Under the pieces are notes generated by a model. That model was given only the letters and a program-made list of their open reading frames with translations. It was not told the origin of the DNA and searched no databases. A stretch of 64,000 nucleotides of DNA from Schistocerca nitens (lineage: Eukaryota; Arthropoda; Insecta; Orthoptera; Acrididae), in NCBI RefSeq assembly GCF_023898315.1, contig NC_064615.1, positions 910,010,742-910,074,741 on the forward strand. The letters run 5' to 3'. The position numbers and the translations under genes are program-made. This document shows, in pieces, positions 22,325-34,110 of this stretch; within the stretch, counting starts at the first letter, position 1, and each line of letters begins with the position of its first letter.

Positions 22325-25300
22325 AGTTGTTGTTGTTGTGGTCTTCAGTCCAGAGACTGGTTTGGTGCAGCTCTCCATGCTACCCCATTCTGTGCAAGCC
22401 TCTTCATCTCCGAGTAATTACTGAACTTACATCCTTCTGAATCTGCTTAGTGTATTCATTTCTTGGTCTTCCTCTACGATTTTTTACCCTCCACGCCTCC
22501 TTCCAATACTAAATTGGTGATCGCTTGTTGCCTCAGAACGTGTCCTACCAAACGATCACTTCTTTTAGTCAGGTAGTGCCACAAATTCCTCTTCTCCCCA
22601 GTTCTATTCAGCACCTCCTCATTAGTTACGTGATCTACCCATCTAATCTTCAGCACTCTTCTGTAGCACCACATTTCGAAAGCTTCTATTCTATTCTCTT
22701 CCTGTCTAAACTATTTATCGTCCATGTTTCACTTCCATACATGGCTACACTCCACACAAATACTTTCAGAAAAGACTTCCTGATGCTTAAATCTATACTT
22801 GATGTTAACAAATTTCTCTTCTTCGGAAACGCTTTCCTTGCCATTGGAAGCCTACATTTTATGTCCTCTCTACTTCGACCACCATCAATTATTTTGCTCC
22901 TCAAATAGCAAAACTCCTTTACTACTTTAAGTATCTCATTTCCTAATCTGATTCCCTCAGCATCACCCGATTTAATTCGACTACATTCCATTATTTTCGT
23001 TTTGCTTTCGTTGATGTCCATCTTATATCCTCCCTTGAAGACACTGTCCATTCCGTTCAACTGCTCTTCCAGGTCCTTTGCTGTCTCTGACAGAATTACA
23101 ATGTCATCGGCAAACCTCAAAGATTTATTTCTTCTCCATGGATTTTAATTCTTACTCCGAATTTTTCTTTTGTTTCCTTTACTGCTTGCTCAGTATACAG
23201 ATTGAATAACATCGGAGATAGGCTACAACCCTGTCTCACTCCCTTCTCAACCACTGCTTTCCTTTCATACCCCTCGACTCTTATAACTGCCATCTGGTTT
23301 CTGTACAAATTTAACCCCTATTATCTTCAGAATTTGAAAGAGAGTATTCCAGTCAACATTGTCAAAAGCTTTCCGAAAGTATACAAATGCTAGAAACGTG
23401 GGTTTGCCTGGTATTACCTGGCGTGTTCCAACATTTCTACGGAATCCAAACTCATCTTCCCGAAGATCAGCTTCTACCAGTTTTTCCATTCGTTTGTAAA
23501 TAATTCGTGTTAGCATTTTGCAACCGTGACTTATGAAACTGTTAGTTCGATCATTTTCACACCTGTCGACATCTGCTTTCTTTGGTATTGGAATTATTAC
23601 ATTCTTCTTGAAGTCTGAGGTTTATTTCGCCTGTTTCATACATCTTGCTCACCAGATGGTAGAGTTTTGTCATGACTGGCTCTCTCAAGGCTATCAGCAG
23701 TTCTAAAGGAGTGTTGTCTACTCCCGGGGCCTTTTTTTGACTCAGGTCTTTCAGTGCTCTTTCATCTTCATCTACATCATTTTCTATTTCCATAATATTG
23801 CCCTCAAGCACATCGCCCTTGTATAGACCCTCTAGGCCTGTATACACCTTCCACCTTTCTGCTTTCCCTTCTTTGCTTAGGGCTGGTTTTCCATCTGAGC
23901 TCTTGATATTCATACGAGTGGTTCTCTTTTCTCCAAAGGTCTCTTTCATTTTCCTGTAGGCAGTATTGGTTAGCCGTTTTGCACTTGCTGTCGATTTCAT
24001 TTTTGAGACGTTTGTATTCCTTTTCGCTTGCTTCATTTACTGCATTTTTATATTTTCTCCTTTCATCAATTAAATTCAATGTTCTTCTGTTACCCAAGTA
24101 CTTCTACTAGCCTTCGTCTTTTTACCTACTTGAGCCTCTGCTGGCTTCACTATTTCATCTCTGAAAGCTACCCATTCTTCTTCTACTGTATTTCTTTCCC
24201 CTGTATTTGTCAATCGTTCCCTAACGGTCTCTCCCTGAAACTCTCTACAACCTCTGGTTCTTTCAATTTATCCAGATCCCATCTCTTTAAATTTCTACCT
24301 TTTTGCAGTTCCTTCAGTTTTAATCTACAGCTCATATCCAATAAATTGTGGTCGGAGTTCGCATCAGCCCCTGGAAATGTCTTACAATTTAAAACCTGAT
24401 TCCTAAATCTCTGTCTTAAGATCTATCTGAAATCGTCCAGTGTCTCCAGACCTCTTCCACGTATACAGCCTTCTTCCATGATTCTTAAACCAAGTGTTAG
24501 CTATGATTTAATTTACGCTCTGCGTAAAATTCTACCAGGTGGCTTCCTCTTTCATTCCTTACCCCCAGTCCACCTACTACTTTTCCTTCTCTTCCGTTCC
24601 CTACTATAAAATTCCAGTACCCCATAACAATTAAATTTTCGTCTCCCTTAACTATCTGAATAATTTCTTTTATCGCATCATACATTTCTTCAATCCCTTC
24701 ATATGCAGTGCTACTTGCCATACATAATTTTTATTACTGTGGTAGGTGTGGACTTCGTGACTATCTTGGCTACAATAATGCATTCACCATGTTGTTCGTA
24801 GTAGCTTATCCGCACTTATATTTTTGATTCATTATTCAACCTACTCCTGCATTACCCCTATTTGATTTTGTATTTATATCCCTGTATTCACCTGACCAGA
24901 AGTATTGTTCTTCCTGCCACCGAACGTCACTAATACCAACTATATGTCACTTTAACCAAACCTTTCCTCTTTTTAAATTTTCTGATCTACCTGTCCGATT
25001 AAGGGATTTGACATTCCAAGCTCCGATCCGTAAAACGCCAGTTTTCTTTATCCTGATAACGACGTCCTTCTGAGATCTCCTCTGGAGATCCGAATGGGGG
25101 ACTATTTTACCTCCAGAATGTTTTACCCAAAAGGATGCCATCATCATTTAACCATACAGTAAAGCTGCATGCCCTCAGGAAAGATTATGGCTGTAGTTTC
25201 CCCTTGTTTTCAGCCACACGCAGTACCAGAACAGCAAGACCATTTTGGTTAGCGTTACAAGGCAGATCAGTCAATCACGCATACTGTTACCCCTGCAACT

Positions 25301-25470
25301 ACTAAAAAGGCTGCTGCCCTTCTTCAGGAACAATACGTTTGTCTGGCCTCTCAACAGATACCCATCCGTTGTAGTTGCACCTACGGTACGGCTAGCTGTA
25401 TCGCTGAGGCACGCAAGCCTCCCCACCAATGGCAAGGTCCATGGTTCACAGAGGAGGCGGGGGGGGGGGG
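22325..25470 (-). mobile_element. RTE-type LINE, nearly full length, broken
   Basis: From its 5' end (about 25470, beside a poly-G tract) the minus strand reads an apurinic-type endonuclease start 'RIGAWNVKSLNRTGRSENLK' (this domain is often annotated as craniofacial development protein 2-like), later 'NLIVMGYWNFIVGNGREGK', then the linker 'AYRKMKETFGEKRTTRMNIK' and the reverse transcriptase: 'LVEADLREDEFGFRRNVGTR', 'VEKGVRQGCSLSPMLFNLY', 'MRFADDIVILSETAKDLEEQ', 'AMYGSETWTINSLDRKRIE', 'WCYRRVLKIRWVDHVTNEEV'. The 3' end is a CAACAA-type tail at about 22325-22340. FADD is intact, but frameshifts and small deletions break the single ORF. Usual length is about 3.2 kb, so little is missing. Confidence 0.9.
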
Positions 25471-25478
25471 GGGGGGAG
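25458..25478 (+). repeat. Poly-G tract
   Basis: Nearly pure G run at the 5' end of the RTE element. Confidence 0.9.
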
Positions 25479-25480
25479 GG

Positions 25481-26021
25481 GTGGCAGACACAGTTAAGTA
25501 AGAACATTTACACCACCCTTCAATCTTTTTTCTAGATAGGGGCGTTACATTTATACTCAGAGCACACGGCAGACATGATTCCAAAAAGAAACTCAGCAAC
25601 AGTGTAACTTACAAAACCTTATAAGAACTCGAACTTCCGAAATAACTGCAGAATGACTTCTATAAAACAGCGGCTAGTAGTACCGCATGGCACCACAGAG
25701 AGTACTGAATAACTTGCCACTGCCTCTTGATTTAAGGGGTGATCCACCAGTTTACTATGCTAATGCAAATAGCTCTGATATTGTTGTCACTATGTCTCTG
25801 AAAGGCGGATGAATATCAGAAACTGGATGTGTTTCTAAAATAGCAAGTTCAGGTATAAATATTTTTACCAATAACTTCACATTAACAAAAAAATTAATAC
25901 AAGCTTAATTTCGAGACATGTGTACATACAGTGTAAAATTACATCAACAACAGCAAATGGAACGATATCATCGTAAATACTTCCATTTTTGTCTTCTTAG
26001 CGCTCATCGTCTATGGCAAAG
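25481..26021. other. No recognised feature
   Basis: No coding or repeat content recognised. Confidence 0.45.
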
Positions 26022-26032
26022 CAGTAGCTAGG

Positions 26033-26210
26033 TTCAAATGGTTCAAATGGCTCTGAGCACTATGGCACTCAACATCTGAGGTCATCAGTCCCCTAGAACT
26101 TAGAACTACTTAAACCTAACTAACCTAAGGACATCACACACATCCATGCCCGAGGCAGGATTCGAACCTGCGACCGTAGCGGTCGCCCGGTTCCAGCGCC
26201 TAGAACCGCT
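26033..26210 (-). repeat. tRNA-derived SINE, head-truncated, 11-bp TSD
   Basis: Same family as 12170-12358. CAGTAGCTAGG flanks it at 26022-26032 and 26211-26221. The first bases of the head ('gccggccg...' region) are missing, so this copy was 5'-truncated at insertion, yet it still has a clean duplication. Confidence 0.9.
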
Positions 26211-26369
26211 CAGTAGCTAGGACTATGACTTCTGGACAGATTGAAGAGGCTCCTCCAATATTGTTGCCCACACTGCAACAATGCATTATTTTGAACCCTC
26301 GTGGGTCATCGGATCATGTGCACAGACTTCATCTACGAGCTTACTGCAGGCGTATATGTAGGGCAACTA

Positions 26370-27565
26370 CACTGAAGCGCCAGAGAAACTGGTATAGGCA
26401 TACGTATTCAAATGCAGAGGTATGTAAGCAGGCAGAACATGGTGCTGCGGTCGGCAACGGCTGTGTAAGACAAGGAGTGCCTGGCACAGTTGTTAGAGAA
26501 CGGTTACTGCTGCTACAATGGCAGGTTATGAAGATTGAACTGAGTTTGAACGTGTTTTTTATAATCGGCGCACGGGCGATGGGACACAGCATGTACGGGG
26601 TAGAAACGAAGTGGTGATTTTCCCGTACGACCGTTTCACGAGCGTATCGTGAATATCAGGAATCCGGTAAAACATCAAATCTCCGACTTCGCTGCGGCCG
26701 AAAAAATGTCTTGCAAGAACGGGCAAGCGATGACTAAAGAGATTCACAGTGACAGAAGCCCAACCCTTCTGCAAATCACTGCAGATTTCAATGCTGGGCC
26801 ATCAGCAAGTGTCAGCATCTGAACCATTCAACAAAACATCGTCGATATGGGCTTTCAGAGCCGAAGGCCTACTCATATACACTTCATGATGGCACGACAC
26901 AAAGCTTTACCCCTCGCCTGGGCCCGTCAACACCAACATTGGACTGTTGATGACTAGAAACATGTTGCCTGGCCAAATGAGTCTCGTTTCAAATTTTATC
27001 GAGCGGATGGACGTGTACGGGTATGGAGACATCCTCATGAAACCATGGACCATGTATGTCAGCTGTTCCAGCTGGTGGAAGCTCTGTAATGGTAAGGGGC
27101 GTTTGCAGTTAGAGTGATACTGGACCCCTGACACGTCTAGATACGACTTTGACAGGTGACACGTATGTAAGCATCCTGTCTCATCACCTGCATCCATTCA
27201 TGTCCATGGTGCATTCCGATGGCCTTAGGCAATTCCAGGAGGACAATGCGAAAGCTCACGCGTCCAGAATTGCTACAGACTGGCTCCAGAACACTCTTCT
27301 GAGTTTAAACACTTCCTCTGGCCACCTAGGTAGCATATCATATTATACTGTTGAGCCTTTGCAACGTGCTGTTCAGAAGAGATCTCCACCTTTCGTACTC
27401 TTAGGATTTATGGACAGCCCTGCAGGATTCGTGGCGTCAGTACCCCCCAGCACTACTTCAAACATTATTTGAGTCTAAGCCACATCATGCTGCGGCCCCT
27501 CTGTGTGTTCACGGTGGCCCTATGTGATGTTAGGCAGGTGTACCAGTTTCTTTGGTTCTTCAATG
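26370..27565 (+). mobile_element. Tc1-like transposon, full length, inactive
   Basis: Ends are CACTGAAGCGCCAGAGAAAC and, as reverse complement of the right end, CATTGAAGAACCAAAGAAAC, flanked by TA at 26368-26369 and 27566-27567. The 1196-bp length is typical. Transposase pieces: the helix-turn-helix part around 26580-26720 ('FSRTTVSRAYREYQESGKTS'-like), 'ARQHQHWTVDD', 'NESRFKFYRADGRVRVWR' (first Asp replaced by Asn) and 'QEDNAKAHASRIATDW'. The third catalytic region is scrambled. Stops and shifts are present throughout. Confidence 0.9.
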
Positions 27566-27574
27566 TATAAGGAG

Positions 27575-28311
27575 AAGTCAAATGAAAATGAGACAGATGG
27601 AGAATAGTAGGCAAACTATTTATTTCAAAAACAGTCATCATAACTGTTAATACATTTATCACACAGTGAGCCCAGAGCCTTCATAACAACACATTTGCTG
27701 TTTTGTACTGTTCTGGTATAACCACAAGCGCCGGAACGAAGATGCGGAACGCAAAACCAGAGTAGGCGCTGAGGAAACGTCAGCCAATTGTGCGCGGAAC
27801 TGGACCGCGCCGCGCCAAGAGCGACACCTGGAAGAAGTGAATACAAGCACCGTTCCTGCTAGCCTCAGATCAGCCCAGTCATCAACGGACATTTGTGCTA
27901 CGCTATCAGATTGTCGTGATCCGTATCAAGTGCTTACTTGGACTTTGTGTATAGCAAGAACTTTACTGTTTTCATGTCGCATCTCGCTAGCGACATTTGC
28001 TTTCTAGAAATAAAACTACTAATGCTATTTGTTTGAATTGTTGTATAGCATTCCGGGAACGCAGCATCCTTTAGGCACCCTATAAGCGACGAGTGGGCAA
28101 GATCTCCCATGTACGAACCACGAGTGTACCCATATTTCTTCATGACTGCAAAAATATGGAAATCACATGGGAAGAGGCATTGGGATTGTACGGACAATGT
28201 ATAAGGAAGGACTTCCCTGTAAAACTTCTGCAGCATAGTTGAAACAACCTTGGCAGAATGTGGGCGGCCATTATCCTGCAACAGAATGATGTCGTCCATC
28301 AACTTTCCTCA
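27575..28311 (-). mobile_element. mariner-like fragment with an unclassified insert
   Basis: The minus strand at 28050-28311 encodes 'ILLQDNGRPHSAKVVSTML' and 'CDFHIFAVMKKYG', the last two catalytic regions of a mariner-type transposase. An end-like sequence with 'gtcaaatgaaaatgagacag' lies at 27575-27690. Between them, about 27700-27992, is a GC-rich stretch that does not fit the transposon. ACATTTGCT occurs at 27691-27699 and 27993-28001, which may mark an insertion, though the repeat is short enough to be chance. Confidence 0.65.
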
Positions 28312-28500
28312 GGTGTGTTTGGACTTCACAGTACCCTTCAGTTTTTGCAAGTGTCCTTGAATATAGGACTCTGTGAACAGGTTTAATTCTTTCAGTATTA
28401 CTCTGTCAACCACGAAGCATTCCTGTGATCGTCCTAGATGTGGTGATGAGGGCTGCAGACACACTTGCTGGATTATGACATTGCAAGTTTGTATTTAAAT

Positions 28501-28503
<3 letters not shown>

Positions 28504-28553
<50 letters not shown>
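28504..28553. repeat. (TG)n microsatellite
   Basis: About 25 uninterrupted TG units. Confidence 0.97.
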
Positions 28554-28555
<2 letters not shown>

Positions 28556-28559
28556 ACTC

Positions 28560-28745
28560 ACATTCGGGAGTCCGCGTGTGGCTGTCCTGATTTAGGTTTT
28601 CCGTGATTATTTCCCTAAATCGCTTCAGGCAAATGCTTGGATGGTTCCTGTGAAAGGGCCAATTTCCTTGCCCTTCCTTCCATAATCGGAGCATGTGCTC
28701 CGTCTCTAATGACCTCGTTGTTGACAGGACGTTAAATACTAATAT
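28560..28745 (+). repeat. SINE body/tail fragment (third SINE type)
   Basis: 'tgatttaggttttccgtgat' and the following 'ccctaaatcgcttcaggcaa' ... 'atgacctcgttgttgacagg' match a SINE body I recall from locust DNA. The head survives only as a B-box-like 'cattcgggagtccgcg'. No duplication was resolved. Confidence 0.6.
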
Positions 28746-28755
28746 ACACCTCATA

Positions 28756-29487
28756 CGAGGGTTGGAACTTAAATAGTGGAAACTATTTATTCACAACCAA
28801 TGCGAAAGAGTTACATGTTTGCACCTGTTACTGTCCTTCAAAGTAGTCACCAGCATTGTGTAGTACCTGTTGCCAGCAATGTGGAATGCGTAGTATACTG
28901 TTACCAGAGCTTGTTCTGTTGATGGTGCGAATGGAGCGGTCTAAAGTTATGGTGATTCTCGCATATGACTGTAATGGGGTTATCCTAACGCATTACATTC
29001 CTCCACGGCAGACCGTCAATGCACAGTATTACTGTTCGTTTCGGAGCATCACCTGCTACCAGCTTTGCGAAAGAAGCGGCGACATTTTCTGTGCAACCCA
29101 CCCACCATTTTGCACCAAAATGCGCAGGCACATACAGCACAAGCTGTGGCTGCTCTGTTCGGTCGATGGGACTGGGAAGTACTGTACTATCCACCATACT
29201 CCCCGTACTTATATCCTTGTGACTTTGATTTTATTCCGAAGATGAAGGAACCACTTCGTGGCATTCGTTTCAGAACTGTTCCAGAGATCCGACAGGAAGT
29301 AGACCGCTCCATTCACACCATCAGCAGAAGAGGCTCTGCTAACGGTATTCTACGCCTTCCAGATCGCTGGCAACGGGATCTACACAACACTGGTGACTAC
29401 TTTGAAAGACAGTAAGAAATGCAAACATGTAACTCTTTTGTATTGGTTGTGTGTAAATAGTTGCCACTATTTAAGTTACAACCCTCA
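28756..29487 (+). mobile_element. mariner-derived foldback with ~188-bp inverted arms
   Basis: The left arm (28756-28942) is an inverted copy of the right arm (about 29300-29487), from 'gagggttggaacttaaatag' (left) against 'tgagggttgtaacttaaata' (right, reverse complement) to '...gaatggagcggtct'. TA flanks it at 28754-28755 and 29488-29489. The middle holds the C-terminal part of a mariner transposase on the plus strand: 'NPPTILHQNAQAHTAQAVAA' and 'EVLYYPPYSPYLYPCDFDFI'. The right arm includes the coding 3' end, so the left arm is a copy of the transposase 3' end in reverse. The N-terminal half is missing. Confidence 0.88.
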
Positions 29488-29656
29488 TATATTGGTATAA
29501 TATAATGAATTCCTTTTATATTACAGGTGACAGTAAGGGCTGATGAGACTTTAAACCTCCTCACAGATATAATAGGTTTCCTGTAGGCAGGTTGCTGGTC
29601 TAGGATGGCAATGAAGATTGTGCTCACATGTACCACTCTTCATACTGAAAAACGTA

Positions 29657-29733
29657 ATTTTACTATTGTGACAAAATAAAACACCTATAGCCTTATGGAT
29701 GGTTGCAGGTGTTTTATTTTTTCACAATCGTAA
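29657..29733. repeat. Hairpin: 34-bp inverted repeat, 8-bp loop
   Basis: 'gacaaaataaaacacct' on the left pairs with 'aggtgttttattttttcac' on the right. Arms of about 34 bp with a few mismatches surround 'ttatggat'. Function unknown; it may be the core of a small palindromic element. Confidence 0.8.
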
Positions 29734-31639
29734 ACAGCTTTCCTCCCAGAGACCTCCTGCCAAAAGGATGGACATACAAAAACTAAATATTACTATGGTT
29801 ATCTAATATTTTTCTGGTTTTCCCAGAATTTTTGAATAATGTTGGTCTTCACTTATTATGACCAAACCAAGTCAGTTGGAGGCAGGTGACTAAGTCAAAT
29901 ATTTCGATGTCAGGCTCAGATATTGCTATTACATTCCAATAGCAATACAGCAATCGCTGATGTGAATTTCAACATTCTTTTATAAATATCAGAGGCATGA
30001 TTTGCCTCCTATCTTTTGTAACCACTTCTCCATTAGCCTTCCAGCTTGCAGCACTGTAGCGTATGAGCACCTGTGCATGTATAGTTAAGCAGTTGCAAAT
30101 AATAATTGTAATGTATGTCTTTGATATGTTTCATTTTAAAAGCACTGTTGGAAAACCTTCTCACTAGTGATAACAAATTTTCTATTTTTCAGTGTAAATG
30201 AAGTTTGAAAGATATCAGTTTGCTGATAGGTCAATTTACTTGTGAACCATGCAGATTTGCACATCTCAGAAAAGTCTAACCTTTGGAAACTAAATTTTCT
30301 ACACAAAGTCTGATCTAAACTATTCCATGTAATGCAAGAATATTTGTTGCACCATGTTTAATACAAACATGGACCAAAATCATCAAACGTATCCACTCAC
30401 CAACAACAATTTGGTCGCCAGTTACCAGCACATCAGGTAACAAAAGCAATCACAATAGACCATTCATAGTAGAAACTGTAAATCATCATCACTACTTGAG
30501 TCAGTTCTGATTTTCATACTTGACCCCTGTTATGGTCACTGTGACTCAACTGATATATGAATAATTAAGTTGAGGAAGAATGACACATCAGCAAATTTTT
30601 CTCAGGTTTAACTCTCCTCTTTTTATGGAGTGAATTAAACTGGTCATACCCCATAAAGACCTTTTTTAATAGAACCATCATAATCTGTAAAAACTGATTG
30701 TGTATGTCCTATTGTTATAACTATTCTTTATTTCTTTTCACAGAAACAATGCATGGAATAGCCTATGATAAGCATACAAGTATATAATATACATCAAAGA
30801 AGAAAATGAAAATACTAATTGTGTGACAATGAAAAAGGAAAAATTTTGATATTGAAACACAAATACAACAGCAGAAAAATTTTTGATATCTACATGTCAT
30901 CATAAAATGACATGTAAGGAAGGCATCATCTATTAATTTGCTTAAGCATAGTGTGTTCCTCCTCCTATTTTCAGAGTGGAGAGTACTCCTATAGAATTTA
31001 GCTTTTGCCTTACATTTTTATAATATTTCGACTTCACAATATTCAATTGAAAGAAAAAGAAAAATGGATAATTATGAGCCAGTAGAACTGGGATATTCAG
31101 AAATTTAAAGAAATATATTTGCACTGAGTCAATTGCGACAACAATCAAATAACGTTATCAAACAGTCAATTGATGAATCCAGACTAAAAATGAAGTGAAT
31201 TAAAAAGCTATGACATGACATCTAAAAAATTTGGAAGAAGAAGTAAAAAAATATTTCATGGTGTAGTTTATATGATTGTAAATTTATTAATAATTAAAGT
31301 CTTTGCAGTAGAATCAAGAATATGAAAGGTAGAAACTAATCATAGTGAAATCAAACCAGCTCAAAGATGAAATCAACAATGATAGAAAACAGAACAAAAT
31401 TCCTTTCAAAAATATTCAGACAGAAATTCAAACTGTTGACAAGAATTAAAATTTAAAGATTTCTGATACTGGAACGAATGTTAATACAGAACTGGCAGAT
31501 TAGAAAGCAATTTTTAAGAGTAGGTAAAAGTTGTCAATTAAAAAGTAGATGCAAATGAAATTGTCAGTAGAAGTAATGTGTCAAACTAAGAAAGTACTAT
31601 TTTTTATTTACTAAGAAATTTGATGACCTTAATAATGAT
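29734..31639. other. AT-rich DNA, nothing recognised
   Basis: Long AT-rich stretch, in gene orientation downstream of the visible SDR exons. No open frame, repeat pair or RNA gene was recognised. The missing last SDR exon could lie here or nearby. Confidence 0.5.
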
Positions 31640-34110
31640 GCAGTAACTAGAACCTTGCTAATAACATTAGCACTATGTGGTGCAACTTCCCGGCAAAAAA
31701 ACTTTTCAGGTGAGGGTTGTTTGTATCCAGTTGACTTTTTACAACAATGTGAACACAATTTTGTAGCTAATATGAGTGATGGCATGAAAATAAAATTTGT
31801 TAAAAAAATTGAAAAGATTAAGCATTGTCATGGGCTAATAAAAATTTTTCTGTGGACACATCTAATTCAAAATCTGAAAAAAGTCTTAAATGAGTTTTGC
31901 CCAGAAACTGAGCAGGCCAGAATAAAAAGTGAATTTTTGAAGGACCACAATACAGGGACACAGCAACATGAAACAATTTTGCAATAATAAAATTAAAAAG
32001 TTACACTCTTAAACAAACCGTTTGACGAGATACAGATGCTTCTAAAAGGAGGTTACAAGCTCAAATGCAATTGGGCTTAGTGTATGGGCCAAATGAAACT
32101 GTAGATCAATTTTTAAAATGTGCAGACAAACTAGATAGAATTATATCAAGATGCGAGGACACCACAACAACAATCACAGTTATATACAAAGGGAAAGTGA
32201 TCAAAACTGGTGAAATACTAAGTGTCAAAAAGGGTGGGGGGGGGGGGGGGGAGGGTATAATGATTACAACAGTAGCAATTTTCACTCACAGAAGAACAAA
32301 ACATCAACATAATCATTATATCATCATAGTAGTAGTAGTATGTGTAGTAATTTTCATCCAAGGGCAGACTACAGTAATTGGAATAGAGGCTTTGACAACT
32401 GAAATAGAAGCTAGTATGGACACAACAACACGACAAGGCAACTGTTCAGGAACTAGAAAACTAGCTTGCTTCCATTCTTGGTACACAAAGTAGTGACCAA
32501 TGAATTGTATAATAAATGGATCAACGATAGCAACAATGCAGAGCACAAATATTCATGTGAGATAATTATTTTAAAGATGTGTACTAACCTGCCTGTTGGG
32601 GAAGAATGATGTCTATCAGTCAAACTGAAGGATGCAGGTAAGATGAATGAATACACATATCTTAGTGAAGAAGTAGTTAACTTAGTAGAATTTTATGTTG
32701 GGTCAAAACTTGGCTCTTGTTAGAAGATGAGCAGTTAACTGATTTGTATGATGATTTAGTAACTGAAAAGCTGATTAAGGAACCAGGTAAGCAAGATGTG
32801 AACACTGTCTTAACTGAAAATTATTTGAATGTAATTGGGAGTACAATCACTGTTGAATAGTAGGAAAAGGAGATTTTGATGATTTTTGTGATAGTAAGAA
32901 GATTAATGATTATGGTGAATGTTGGAGAGATGTATATCATATCTTTTAAGGAGGAATTAGACAAACTGGGTCTTTTTGTACTGGTATGTCTTCCGATAGT
33001 ACCTGTGGAGAGCAAATGATCCTTTGTTTCCTGCTTTGGACCATCATTAAAACTGGACAAGGAAAGCTAAGAAATGTTTATATGTTCACATAATCGGAAA
33101 TTAAATAGCATTATAATTTGACAGATTAGCATAGTGTATTTTGCTATAATATATGTTATACACATGACAATACTTTAATACAGAGAGTCTAAAAAATGGA
33201 GAATTTTCTTTATGTACATTTTGCAGCCATATCAAACTGTTTCTGGGAATACAATCTTTATTGCATTATGCTACCTGCTGATTTATCTTCATACTGTTTT
33301 CAAGTGAGCACCTTGTAATGCTTTGTTCATGGAAGTGCTGGACAGCATTGTTTGCCAATTCTGTCATCCTTCGGTGCAGAGGACTCAGATTTCTAATGAC
33401 TGAGTTGGCAAATCCATGCACAAAAGGTGGAGTGGGAGGGATGGGGGTGCCTTCTACAATTTCCCTCTAGTCACTAGCTCCCTGTCCTATAATATGGCAG
33501 TGGAATTAGTTATAGTTCTATGAAACTTAGCATGGTTAAATTAAAGAGCACAGTACCTCATCATAATGCCTGGCGATTTTTAATGCACCAGGTATCTGTA
33601 GCACTGTTACCATGACAAAGCAACTGTTTCAGCCACTACATATGGTCATGTTCAGACCACAAAATAGTTCCTGGAGTGACTCTTCACACTTGCCTAATCA
33701 CAACTTTCCACACTGCATTTAGTTTTCTTTTTTTCTCTTTTTTTTACATTTGTTCATTCTCAGCAATAATTTTGAGCTTAGTAGCCATTACATTCTATCT
33801 AAAACTAACTATATGAGTTAGCTGGAAACAGTCAGGAAAAGAAATAATTAAATAATTGTGTGTCAGTTACCGTCAGTTACTGTGCAGACAGCTTAATGTG
33901 TGAGTTTCAGAATACTTCTAACTTTAGAAAGGGATAAGTGGGAGATGCACTTTGTATAGACCTGCCAATTAAAATCAAAGTATCAGATGTATATCATCAT
34001 ATAATTATAGAGTTCCATAAACTATCTTTATGTGGGACGGATGGCATTACACCTTACAAACTCAGGCACAAAATGACTTGCGAGCAGTAATAGTAACAGA
34101 AACAACATTT
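31640..34110 (+). mobile_element. Candidate LTR-type retroelement fossil
   Basis: Weak similarity only: an early part resembles a Gag-like region and a later part around 33960-34080 resembles the start of an integrase zinc-binding region. No long terminal repeats were recognised and the family (Gypsy, BEL or Copia) cannot be assigned. It is badly broken, with many interruptions, and looks old. A poly-G tract (32233-32250) lies within it. Confidence 0.3.

Noticed and set aside
27700-27992. Clean 293-bp insertion with a 9-bp duplication
   Set aside because: ACATTTGCT occurs on both sides, but the right side seems to continue as part of the same GC-rich sequence, so the duplication may be chance; kept only as a note.
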